Positions 7,493-14,572 of a DNA stretch of 14,572 nt are shown here, one piece after another. The stretch is from SAR324 cluster bacterium (GTDB taxonomy: Bacteria; SAR324; XYD2-FULL-50-16): contig NVSR01000059.1 in the NCBI GenBank assembly GCA_002401295.1, positions 1 through 14,572 on the forward strand, read 5' to 3'. The translations under genes and the position numbers were made by a program. Below the pieces are notes generated by a model. It made no database searches. It had not been told where the DNA came from and worked only from the letters and a program-made list of their open reading frames with translations. Numbering within the stretch: the first letter of the stretch is position 1; every line of letters starts with the position of its first letter.

Positions 7493-10400
7493 ATGGAAAC
7501 ACAACTCTTCGATTTAAAAGCGACCCCAATCGATGGCATTAATTTGATTGAGGCCAGTGCGGGCACAGGAAAAACTTATACTATTGAGGGGCTCTTTCTC
7601 CGCCTCTTATTAGAGAAAGGGATTCAAGTAGAAAATATCCTGGTGGTAACTTTCACTGAGGCGGCGACTGCTGAACTGCGGGAACGCATTGCCACTAAAA
7701 TTCGCTCCTGCTTGCAAGCCTTTGAGCAAGGTACTGAGGATGATTTTCTGAATCATCTTGTCAGTCAAAGTTCGGATCAGGATCGTGATCGAGAGCGCCT
7801 CAAATTAGTCATTGCCAGTTTTGATGAAGCGGCAATTTATACGATCCATGGCTTCTGCCAAAAAATGCTGATTGATTTTGCCTTTGAGAGCCAAACCAGC
7901 TTCGACTCCGAACTGGTGACGGATCAGGAAGAGCTGATTGAAGAATTAGCTGCGGATTATTGGCGCAATCAATTGTATACGGCTGAAAGACTCTACAATC
8001 AAATGTTTCTGGAGATTTATCCCACTCTGGAAAGTTTGATCAAGATGGCAAAAAAGATTATCTCTCGTCCCGTCAAACACATTTTGCCTCGCCTCAAAGC
8101 AGGTAATTCTCAAGGGTTATATCAAGAGATCATCAATAGTTTTGAAAAAATGAAGGCAACCTGGGCATTAGGAAGGGAGTTTGCCGAACTGCTGAAAGGT
8201 AACGCTCATTGGAAAAAACCTTATATCAACAAGCTGGATCTTAATTTAGAGCTGCTCCATCAATTTTTCCGAGCAGGCAATCCCTTTGAAACAGAGAATG
8301 GATTGGACTATTTTACCCCGGAGAAAATACAAAAAAGTATCAAAAAAGCAGGCACACCACCCGAGCACAGCCTCTTTGAAGAATGCGAGCAATACTTACT
8401 GCTTTTGAACCAAATGTCCTTTGCTGTTAATTTGGATTTCATTGATTATGCTCAGAAAGAACTACGTGATAAGAAGCAAACACGGAATCTTCGTTCCTTC
8501 GATGATCTGCTCAAAGATCTGCACCATGTATTGATGGGAGAGCAGGCAGACGTTCTGGCCAAAAAGATCCAGGATAAATTCGCCGTGGCACTGATCGATG
8601 AGTTTCAGGATACGGACCCCATTCAATATGAGATTTTTAAAGCAGCTTTCAAACAGGATGAGGCGCGACTCTTTTTTATTGGTGATCCCAAGCAGTCCAT
8701 TTATAATTTCCGTGGGGCTGATATTTTTGCCTACTTGAATGCAGAAAATGATGCGGATCACAAATATACCCTGGAAATAAACTGGCGCTCCGATCGTGAC
8801 TTAGTCAAAGCAGTGAATAAAATTTTCACCTTCCGTGACAATCCCTTCGTCAACAGCAAGATTGCCTTCCCTGAAGCGGAGGGATCTCCACAAAAACCGG
8901 AACGTTCCTTTGTGATTGACGCTGTGCCTCAAACACCAATGAACCTCTGGTTTATACGCAGTGAGGAAGTGGTAAAAACCGGTGACGCACGAGATATGAT
9001 TGCGCAGGCTACGGCCACTCGCATTGCCAAGCTGCTTAACCAGGGAGTGAATGGTTCTGCCACCATTAAAAAAGGTGAAGAAAACATTGCCCTGCAACCC
9101 AAGGATATCGCTGTTTTAGTCAGGACTCATAAAGAGGCGCTCTTAATACAGGACGCTTTGTGGCAACGAGATGTACCCTCCGTACTCAATACTAAGGAAA
9201 GTATTCTTGAGTCTGCTGAGTTCAATGATGTCCGGATGATCGCTGCAGCTGTCGCGGATTATAAGCAAGAAAGTAAAGTGAGAACCGCCCTGTTAACGGA
9301 TGTCATGGGAGCCAATGGAACTCAAGTGTATCAGTGGACTCAGGACGAGAGTGTTTGGGAGGATATTCTAAACCGATTCAAACTGTATCATGACACCTGG
9401 TCGGAGTCCGGCTTTTATCACATGATGCGACTCTTTCTTCAGGAAGAAAAAATTCGTTCAAAATTACTCTCTTACCCCGATGGAGAGCGCAGGTTGACTA
9501 ATCTGTTACATCTACTGGAAGTATTCCATCAGGCGGAAACCGCCTCACTTTATAGCATGACGGGCTTATTGCAGTGGGCCTCTAAAATCCATCGGGATGG
9601 GGCTGAGCAGGGGGAACATGAAATCAGGCTGGAAACCGATGCGGATGCCTTGAAAATTATGACGGTGCATACCAGTAAAGGACTGGAATTTCCGCTAGTT
9701 TTTGTTCCCTACTCCTGGGGCGGACAAGCTCCGCGTGATTACTTCTTCCATGACCCTGATCAGGATCGTGAACTGACGTGGGATCTGGAAAAAACCGGTA
9801 AAAATAAAGCCTATACTGAAGAAGAAAATCTGGCTGAAAATCTACGCCTGCTTTATGTGGCACTCACTAGGGCCAAGCATTGCTGTTACGTATCGTGGGG
9901 CAAGATCAACCGGACAGCGGATTCTGCTTACAGTTATCTTTTTCATCGTGACAGTTTCAAAAAAGTCTTGTCGAAGGTTAGTTGTGAGACACTTTGGGCT
10001 GATCTGGAAGAATTACGAGATTCATCGGAGAACTGTATTCACTTGGAAGAAATGCCTCAAGGTGACGCCTTGTGTTATCAGCCGCAAAAGCTGGAGAGCG
10101 TTGAATTGCGAGCTCGACATTTCCAAGGCAATCTGAGGCAGGGATGGGGCATTAGCAGTTTTTCTGGACTTTCTTCTCGCAAAAAAGATCACAGCGAAGG
10201 TTTGGATCATGATCAACATCAAATTGTTGAAGAGGTCATGCCGGAAGAAAACAGTGAACCTGTAGAGAGACTATCCCTTTTCTCCATGCCTGGTGGTGCC
10301 AAGACAGGAGAATGTTTTCATGAAATGCTGGAAAATTTGGATTTTCAAGAAAAAGATCAGGAGGTCACGAAATCATTAGTACAGGAAAAGCTAGAAAAGT

Positions 10401-11041
10401 TTGACTTTGATCTGGAATGGGCTCCCGTGGCATTGAAACTGATGCAGGACGTTGCTAGCAGAAAACTAACTTCTGCCCACACGGGGACAGAGAGTTTCTC
10501 TCTGTCACAGGTTCTTCCCGAATTGGCTGTGGAGGAGATGCCTTTTCATTTCCCCATTACGAAATTAAGGAGCCGTGACTTAGCAAAATTAGTCGCCGCT
10601 AATAGTCAGAATTCCACTCATGAGGCACTTGTCAAAACTTTGGAGCAACTTGAGTTCAATACGCTGAAAGGGTTCATGAAGGGATTCATTGATCTTGTAT
10701 TTTGCCATGAGGGACGTTTTTATATCCTAGACTGGAAGACCAATAAGCTAGGAGAAAAGCTAGGGGACTACACACCTCCTCTGCTGCGAGAGGCCATTGA
10801 AGATCATCTTTTCAATCTGCAGTATTACATTTACACTGTGGCGCTCCACAAATACCTCAAATTACGCATGCCGGGCATCTATGATTTTGATCAGCACTTT
10901 GGAGGTGTTTATTATTTCTTCTTGCGGGGCATCCATGCGGATCCGCAGGTAGATACGGGAGTACTTTATGAATCCTTAAGCGGTTCTGGAGAAATGATTG
11001 ATTTATTAGAACAAATATTTAGTGGTGAGGTAGAACAATGA
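7493..11041 (+). CDS. recB: RecB, exodeoxyribonuclease V beta subunit (helicase plus nuclease)
   Basis: RecB is the 3'-to-5' SF1 helicase and sole nuclease of RecBCD; it resects double-strand ends and loads RecA after Chi. The 1182-residue length matches E. coli (1180). Motifs in order: Walker A 'ASAGTGKT' (21-28), 'VVTFTEAATAELRERI', 'YTIHGFCQKML', Walker B 'ALIDEFQDTDP' (about 366-376), 'GDPKQSIYNFRGADIF', 'INWRSDRDLV', 'MTVHTSKGLEFPLVF' and 'LRLLYVALTRAK'. The C-terminal nuclease is complete: His943 in 'GECFHEML', Asp1067 in 'GFIDLVF', and Asp1080 and Lys1082 in 'LDWKTN', equivalent to the E. coli His956/Asp1067/Asp1080/Lys1082 set. A purine-rich GAGGGAGGG at the end of recC serves as ribosome site. 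The stop overlaps the recD start (ATGA, 11038-11041), implying translational coupling. Confidence 0.97.
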   Translation: METQLFDLKATPIDGINLIEASAGTGKTYTIEGLFLRLLLEKGIQVENILVVTFTEAATAELRERIATKIRSCLQAFEQGTEDDFLNHLVSQSSDQDRDRERLKLVIASFDEAAIYTIHGFCQKMLIDFAFESQTSFDSELVTDQEELIEELAADYWRNQLYTAERLYNQMFLEIYPTLESLIKMAKKIISRPVKHILPRLKAGNSQGLYQEIINSFEKMKATWALGREFAELLKGNAHWKKPYINKLDLNLELLHQFFRAGNPFETENGLDYFTPEKIQKSIKKAGTPPEHSLFEECEQYLLLLNQMSFAVNLDFIDYAQKELRDKKQTRNLRSFDDLLKDLHHVLMGEQADVLAKKIQDKFAVALIDEFQDTDPIQYEIFKAAFKQDEARLFFIGDPKQSIYNFRGADIFAYLNAENDADHKYTLEINWRSDRDLVKAVNKIFTFRDNPFVNSKIAFPEAEGSPQKPERSFVIDAVPQTPMNLWFIRSEEVVKTGDARDMIAQATATRIAKLLNQGVNGSATIKKGEENIALQPKDIAVLVRTHKEALLIQDALWQRDVPSVLNTKESILESAEFNDVRMIAAAVADYKQESKVRTALLTDVMGANGTQVYQWTQDESVWEDILNRFKLYHDTWSESGFYHMMRLFLQEEKIRSKLLSYPDGERRLTNLLHLLEVFHQAETASLYSMTGLLQWASKIHRDGAEQGEHEIRLETDADALKIMTVHTSKGLEFPLVFVPYSWGGQAPRDYFFHDPDQDRELTWDLEKTGKNKAYTEEENLAENLRLLYVALTRAKHCCYVSWGKINRTADSAYSYLFHRDSFKKVLSKVSCETLWADLEELRDSSENCIHLEEMPQGDALCYQPQKLESVELRARHFQGNLRQGWGISSFSGLSSRKKDHSEGLDHDQHQIVEEVMPEENSEPVERLSLFSMPGGAKTGECFHEMLENLDFQEKDQEVTKSLVQEKLEKFDFDLEWAPVALKLMQDVASRKLTSAHTGTESFSLSQVLPELAVEEMPFHFPITKLRSRDLAKLVAANSQNSTHEALVKTLEQLEFNTLKGFMKGFIDLVFCHEGRFYILDWKTNKLGEKLGDYTPPLLREAIEDHLFNLQYYIYTVALHKYLKLRMPGIYDFDQHFGGVYYFFLRGIHADPQVDTGVLYESLSGSGEMIDLLEQIFSGEVEQ

Positions 11042-11838
11042 GTCTGGATCTTGATTTTTTCCGTAACCGTGAGTTTCAGCCCCTGGATCATCATTTTGCC
11101 AAAAAGATGGTGCAGTTGGCCTTTCCTGAAGGCGATCAAAGTTCAGATGAGATGCAGATGGCCCTTTATCTGGCCAGTGGTTTAGTTTGTTTTGAGGCGG
11201 CCAAAGGCAATGTTTGTTTGCATCTCCAAGATTATGCCGCAGAAGAGATGAAAGTGACAGGCAGTGATGGAGAAGAAAATTCCCTACTTTTTCCCGCGCT
11301 GGAAAGTTGGATTGAGCACCTTCAACAAAGCCGAATTGTGGGAGATCCAGAGACTCGGCATCCCTTGATTTTGGAAGTTGATACTGAGGTAAAACGCCTC
11401 TATCTAAATCGCTATTACCAATATGAACAAGGATTGGCTAGTTTCATTCGCCAAAGACTAAAACCTGTAAATTTGGATGAGCAGCGATTGCAAAAAGGCT
11501 TAGATCGTCTTTTTCCCAGTAGTGACTCTACAGGAATAGATTATCAGCGCCTCGCGGCGGAAAGGGCACTGAGTAGGAAGTTTAGCGTAATTTCTGGAGG
11601 ACCGGGGACAGGAAAAACAACGGCAGTTTTGAAAATTCTTTCCCTCTTGATCGAACAAGCTGATGATGAGGTACCTCGAATCAGGCTTGCCGCCCCAACG
11701 GGAAAAGCAGCGGCTCGCCTCAAGGAATCTATCCAAAAAGGGAAACAGCGGCTTTTAGGAAAAGGGCAAATTTCCCAGGAAATTTATGAATTACTACAAG
11801 AAGAAACCTCAACGATACACCCTTGTTGGGTACCGTAA
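11038..11838 (+). CDS. recD: RecD N-terminal fragment (up to the frameshift)
   Basis: This 266-residue frame contains the RecD N-terminal domain that contacts RecB/RecC and the first part of the helicase core. Walker A is 'GGPGTGKT' at 187-194 (Lys193), followed by the motif Ia block 'AAPTGKAAARL' around 219-229. The last six residues ('PCWVP' and the residue before) diverge from the family after the frameshift. Alone it lacks Walker B and motifs III-VI, so it should not hydrolyse ATP productively. It could still occupy the RecD site of the complex. Confidence 0.7.
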   Translation: MSLDLDFFRNREFQPLDHHFAKKMVQLAFPEGDQSSDEMQMALYLASGLVCFEAAKGNVCLHLQDYAAEEMKVTGSDGEENSLLFPALESWIEHLQQSRIVGDPETRHPLILEVDTEVKRLYLNRYYQYEQGLASFIRQRLKPVNLDEQRLQKGLDRLFPSSDSTGIDYQRLAAERALSRKFSVISGGPGTGKTTAVLKILSLLIEQADDEVPRIRLAAPTGKAAARLKESIQKGKQRLLGKGQISQEIYELLQEETSTIHPCWVP

Positions 11839-12857
11839 AAAACTCTGTTTATTTCCGCCATCACAGGGAAAACCCCTTATCCCTGGATTGTTTGATTGTG
11901 GATGAAGCCTCCATGGTTGATTTGGCCTTAATGAGTAAATTAGTGGCGGCCTTACCCGATCACGCCCGCCTCATTTTATTGGGTGACATGGATCAGCTTT
12001 CTTCCGTTGAGGCGGGTTCGGTCCTGGGGGATATCTGTGCCGGAATCACTCAGCCCGAAACGCCTCTGGGACAAAGTATTGTGAAGCTTCAAAAAAGTTA
12101 TCGTTTTGACGATCAGAAAGGCATCGGGAAGTTGAGTCGTTTGATCAATGAGGGCAAGGCCAAGCAAGCCTGGGACTTTATTCATCCTACTACAAATGAC
12201 CAGGTAAAATGGAATTTCCTACCCTTAAAAAAAGATCTAAAATCAAAAATCCGTGAGGCACTGCTTCCTTTTTATCAAAGCTATTTCGCCGCAGATACTA
12301 TTGAGGCGGCATTCTCAAAATTCAAGGAATTTTCTATCCTCTGTGGATTGCGCAATGGTAGCTATGGTGCGGAACAAATCAACCAGGTCATTGAGACAAT
12401 CCTGGTAGAAGAAGAGATGATTGCCTTGGAAGAAACCTGGTATAAGGGGCGTCCCATTATGATTACCCGCAATGATTACCAGTTGAATCTATTCAATGGT
12501 GATGTGGGTATCCTCTTCACCGATCCCGAGGATGGACGGCGCAAAGCTTTCTTCGAAACAACGGATCCTTCAGAGTTTAGACGCATCACCGCCAGTCGCT
12601 TGCCAGAGCACGAATCAGTTTTTGCCATGACCGTTCACAAGAGCCAAGGGTCTGAATTCAAGCGTGTACTGTTATTATTGCCCGATGTAGAAAGTGAGGT
12701 ATTAACAAGAGAATTGGTTTACACAGGGATAACCAGAGCACGAGAAAATGTGGAAATATGGGGAGTAAAAAAAGTTTTCCTCCAATCCATCCACAAGCAA
12801 TGCAAACGAAACTCCGGACTGAAGGAAAAGCTTTTCTCTGATAGGATTAGTCGTTGA
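11823..12857 (+). CDS. recD: RecD C-terminal fragment (after the frameshift)
   Basis: This 344-residue frame carries Walker B 'VDEASMVDLALMSKL' (Asp27-Glu28 of the fragment), motif III 'LGDMDQLSSVEAGSVLGD', 'LQKSYRF', the 'RPIMITRNDYQLNLFNGDVG' block, 'MTVHKSQGSEF' and the motif VI block 'RELVYTGITRARENVE'. The only upstream starts are TTG codons at 11823 and 11826, with no Shine-Dalgarno; the first ATG (11913) lies beyond Walker B. Independent translation is therefore doubtful. Its stop overlaps the convergent pdxJ stop by 11 bp, so no terminator fits between them. Confidence 0.65.
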   Translation: MLGTVKNSVYFRHHRENPLSLDCLIVDEASMVDLALMSKLVAALPDHARLILLGDMDQLSSVEAGSVLGDICAGITQPETPLGQSIVKLQKSYRFDDQKGIGKLSRLINEGKAKQAWDFIHPTTNDQVKWNFLPLKKDLKSKIREALLPFYQSYFAADTIEAAFSKFKEFSILCGLRNGSYGAEQINQVIETILVEEEMIALEETWYKGRPIMITRNDYQLNLFNGDVGILFTDPEDGRRKAFFETTDPSEFRRITASRLPEHESVFAMTVHKSQGSEFKRVLLLLPDVESEVLTRELVYTGITRARENVEIWGVKKVFLQSIHKQCKRNSGLKEKLFSDRISR

Positions 12858-13578
12858 TGATCTGCAAATACTGCTTGATTGTACTTTCAAAGCCCATCTC
12901 CAGGGACTCGACAATGATGGCATGACCGATGGAAACTTCCGCAATCCCTTCAATCGTTAAAAATTGCCCCAAGTTTTCCAGATTCAAGTCATGGCCTGCA
13001 TTGACGTCCAGTCCCAGATTTAAGGCATGCTCCGTAGCCTTGCGGTATAGGTTTAATACTTCAGTATTCCCTGCGTCACTATAGGTTGAAGCAAACTCTT
13101 CCGTATAAAGTTCAATCCGCTCAGCCCCCAAGTCCTTAACGATGGAGATTTGATCCACATCAGGATCCATGAATAGACTGACACGGACACCCGCATCCTG
13201 TAACTGGGTGATAATTGGTTTTAAGAACTCTCCCTGAGCTTTCACATCCCAACCATGATCGGAGGTGACCTGATTTGGCTCGTCAGGAACCAAAGTACAT
13301 TGCTCTGGCTTGGCTTTTAATACGACCTCTAAAAAGTCATCCGTAGGATATCCTTCAATATTGAGTTCAGCCCCTGGATACTCAGTTACAACCTTAGATA
13401 ATTCAAAAACATCCTCATAAGTGGCATGCCGCTGATCGGGACGAGGATGCATAGTAATACCGGCAACTCCCCACGCCAGAGCTTTCCGTGCAAAGCCTTC
13501 CACGCTGGGATAGTTTCTTCCTCGTGAATTCCTTAACAGGGCTATTTTATTCAGGTTAACACTCAGTTTAGTTTTCAT
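12847..13578 (-). CDS. pdxJ: PdxJ, pyridoxine 5'-phosphate synthase
   Basis: PdxJ condenses 1-deoxy-D-xylulose 5-phosphate with 3-amino-2-oxopropyl phosphate to give pyridoxine 5'-phosphate, the ring-forming step of the DXP-dependent vitamin B6 pathway in the cytoplasm. The 243-residue length is typical of this TIM-barrel enzyme. Key blocks are 'LSVNLNKIALLRNSRG' (5-20), 'HPRPDQRH' (44-51, His44 active site), 'NIEGYP' with Glu75, 'TLVPDEPNQVTSDHGWD' (95-111), 'NAGHDL' with His196 and 'SIGHAII' (216-222, phosphate site). These match the E. coli His45/Glu72/His193 set. The 'HPRPDQRH' and 'NIEGYP' wording is the variant I associate with Bacteroidota-type PdxJ rather than the gammaproteobacterial form. 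A weak AAGAGAG Shine-Dalgarno precedes the ATG. It converges on recD, the two coding ends overlapping by 11 bp. Confidence 0.95.
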   Translation of the reverse strand: MKTKLSVNLNKIALLRNSRGRNYPSVEGFARKALAWGVAGITMHPRPDQRHATYEDVFELSKVVTEYPGAELNIEGYPTDDFLEVVLKAKPEQCTLVPDEPNQVTSDHGWDVKAQGEFLKPIITQLQDAGVRVSLFMDPDVDQISIVKDLGAERIELYTEEFASTYSDAGNTEVLNLYRKATEHALNLGLDVNAGHDLNLENLGQFLTIEGIAEVSIGHAIIVESLEMGFESTIKQYLQIIND

Positions 13579-13700
13579 AATTTGTTCTCTCTTGCAGTCG
13601 GATGCTCCCTAAACCACATAGTTTGCTGATCCGGGTAGAAAAATCTGAAATATCCATTAGATTGATATCAAATTATTAACAGTCTTAGAAGTTGTTGTCA

Positions 13701-13720
13701 TCTCAACCACGGGGTTGAGA
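13701..13720 (-). terminator. Perfect 8-bp stem-loop downstream of the GFA gene
   Basis: TCTCAACC (13701-13708) and GGTTGAGA (13713-13720) pair perfectly around a 4-nt loop. It lies about 18 bp after the stop of the minus-strand GFA gene and ahead of pdxJ, where a terminator would insulate the two. No U tract follows on either strand, so it is not a classical intrinsic terminator. It could be a mRNA-stabilising hairpin, a protein site or a copy of a short palindromic repeat. Confidence 0.4.
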
Positions 13721-13738
13721 CATAATGCTCTCATTCAC

Positions 13739-14164
13739 TTAGACCTGTGATGCAAAGTAGGCCTTTATCTCTGCCTCTGTCATTTCTTGGGTCTTATTTG
13801 AAAAACAATAATAATCAGGTCTTTTATCACTGAAATACTGCATATTCATAACCAAATTTTCTAATTGTGGAAACAAGCCAACAGGCATATTAAAGCTACC
13901 TGATTTCTTCAAACGATAGAACAGATGAGTACCACAGTCTGAGCAAAACCCCCTGGAAGCCCAAGGTGAAGAGTCGTATTCCTTGATCTTTTCGCTATTA
14001 TCAATTTTTACGTCCGTACCACATTGTACGGCAAAAAAAGGACCACCTCCCCATGTTCTGCATGTTTCGCAGTGGCACACTGTAAATTTAGGATTTACTG
14101 TTGCAACGGTTATTTTTACACCGCCACATAAACAAGTTGCTACCTTTGAGTTTGAACCTGACAT
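13739..14164 (-). CDS. GFA family protein (CENP-V/GFA zinc-binding fold)
   Basis: The 141-residue product has the cysteine pattern of the GFA (glutathione-dependent formaldehyde-activating enzyme) family: 'CLCGGVK' (Cys11, Cys13), 'CHCETC' (Cys30, Cys32, Cys35) and 'FCSDCGTHLFYR' (Cys74, Cys77). In the founding member Gfa of Paracoccus denitrificans these residues bind two zinc ions. Most paralogues have not been shown to act on formaldehyde, and the specific role here is unknown. There is no signal peptide, so it should be cytoplasmic. Length fits single-domain members. The start is well supported by an AAGGAG Shine-Dalgarno (14173-14178) eight bases upstream. No formaldehyde or glutathione pathway gene lies nearby to support a detoxification role. 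Confidence 0.88.
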   Translation of the reverse strand: MSGSNSKVATCLCGGVKITVATVNPKFTVCHCETCRTWGGGPFFAVQCGTDVKIDNSEKIKEYDSSPWASRGFCSDCGTHLFYRLKKSGSFNMPVGLFPQLENLVMNMQYFSDKRPDYYCFSNKTQEMTEAEIKAYFASQV

Positions 14165-14172
14165 CCTGATTT

Positions 14173-14178
14173 CTCCTT
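14173..14178 (-). promoter_or_regulatory. Shine-Dalgarno AAGGAG for the GFA gene
   Basis: A perfect AAGGAG on the minus strand stands eight bases before the ATG at 14164-14162. It is the clearest ribosome-binding site in the window and fixes the start of the GFA gene. Confidence 0.75.
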
Positions 14179-14192
14179 AATATTTTGGTGCG

Positions 14193-14198
14193 AATATA
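14193..14198 (-). promoter_or_regulatory. Possible -10 element (TATATT) for the GFA gene
   Basis: TATATT on the minus strand is a five-of-six match to the sigma70 -10 box, about 28 bp before the GFA start, giving a short leader that contains the Shine-Dalgarno. No good -35 hexamer lies 16-18 bp upstream, so the call is weak. Confidence 0.3.
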
Positions 14199-14572
14199 AT
14201 CGTGGGAATTAGCGGGGAAATTTTGTATTTGATAGAACTGATTTTAGTGAGTTATGAGAAAAAATGCTGCCTACTTAGCCATTGAGTACATGAAGCAAAG
14301 TTGTAAAATCAATGGCTTTATTTATTTAATCGGAAGTGGGGTATAAAAAAGATTGGGTTGAAAATGAGGTGGTGGAGATAATAATCTGATCCGATAAATT
14401 AAGAAGGTATGATTCTCAAGTTTCGTAAAAGTCTTTCCGAATCTTTTTAAAAATTGATAATTCTATGAATCGGCAATGGGCATAATTTTAAATCCGTTAT
14501 CAGAGCCTACATTGGGTTAATTTTGCACTCTCTTGGACATTGAACGAACAAGAGTAATAAATCAAAAACAAA
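14199..14572. other. Gene-poor AT-rich right end
   Basis: No recognisable gene, tRNA or mobile element is visible. A 30-codon frame on the plus strand (ATG 14254 to TAA 14344-14346) lacks a clear Shine-Dalgarno and recognisable homology. A 9-bp inverted repeat, AAAAAGATT (14346-14354) and AATCTTTTT (14440-14448), is 85 bp apart and may be chance in this composition. The stretch may hold the upstream region of a gene beyond the window. Confidence 0.4.

Larger units (their letters stand above)
11038..12857 (+). pseudogene. recD: recD interrupted by a single-base frameshift
   Basis: RecD is the 5'-to-3' SF1 helicase and regulator of nuclease activity in RecBCD. The two frames join end to end as one protein of about 606 residues, the normal RecD size (608 in E. 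coli). The N-terminal part runs to '...STIH' in one frame. The C-terminal part resumes at 'LLGTVKNSV' in the frame starting at 11823. E. coli has 'STLHRLLGAQ' here, so one base is missing from the Arg codon at 11821-11822 (CC where CGC would fit). Without correction, translation ends at the TAA at 11836-11838, after Walker A but before Walker B. No canonical -1 slippery heptamer is visible. It is either a real disrupting mutation, a sequencing or assembly error, or an unusual recoding site. The rest of the gene is well preserved, so decay is recent or absent. Confidence 0.85.

Noticed and set aside
11810..11826. Programmed -1 ribosomal frameshift in recD
   Set aside because: The zero-frame codons ATA CAC CCT do not form an X XXY YYZ slippery heptamer, and I see no obvious stimulatory structure; a one-base deletion or sequence error is simpler.
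14254..14346. A 30-residue plus-strand ORF
   Set aside because: No clear Shine-Dalgarno, no recognisable motif, and a frame of this length is expected by chance in AT-rich sequence.
14346..14448. Inverted repeat AAAAAGATT/AATCTTTTT as a structured RNA or element ends
   Set aside because: Nine A/T-rich bases 85 bp apart are likely chance; there are no target-site duplications or further pairing.

Overview
The window (about 14.6 kb, moderate GC with an AT-rich left end) comes from a Gram-negative bacterium. Three things show this: an Omp85-type outer-membrane barrel with a signal peptide, a lipoprotein with a lipobox, and a complete RecBCD-type recombination locus. I cannot fix the phylum. The rec genes read like proteobacterial RecC/RecB/RecD, while the PdxJ sequence is of the variant familiar from Bacteroidota and some other phyla. 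There are no tRNA, rRNA, CRISPR, IS or phage signatures.

Layout. (1) 1-1216: the 3' end of an unrecognised AT-rich reading frame, then a DUF1444 (YtpQ-like) protein. (2) 1224/1305-2318 (+): a PAPS-dependent sulfotransferase. Its last ~38 residues are read antisense through the end of the next gene. (3) 3924-2201 (-): a probable two-gene operon of a POTRA-less Omp85/surface-antigen barrel followed 17 bp later by a small lipoprotein with a secreted-phospholipase-A2-like CC..HD active site. (4) 4210-12857 (+): a tight recC-recB-recD operon (1-nt gap between recC and recB, ATGA overlap between recB and recD). All helicase and nuclease motifs of RecB are present, but recD is split by a -1-type frameshift between Walker A and Walker B. 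(5) 13578-12847 (-): pdxJ, overlapping the recD end by 11 bp. (6) 14164-13739 (-): a GFA/CENP-V-fold zinc protein with a strong Shine-Dalgarno. (7) 14165-14572: about 400 bp with no convincing gene.

How they fit together. RecC, RecB and RecD together form exonuclease V, which resects DNA ends. The RecD lesion, if real, would leave a RecBC enzyme. The Omp85-like barrel and PLA2-like lipoprotein look co-transcribed and both belong to the envelope. The remaining genes (sulfotransferase, DUF1444, PdxJ, GFA) are single, functionally unrelated transcription units. I see no defence island or other new multi-gene system. The observations most worth pursuing are the recD frameshift, the overprinted sulfotransferase tail and the barrel/PLA2-like pair.
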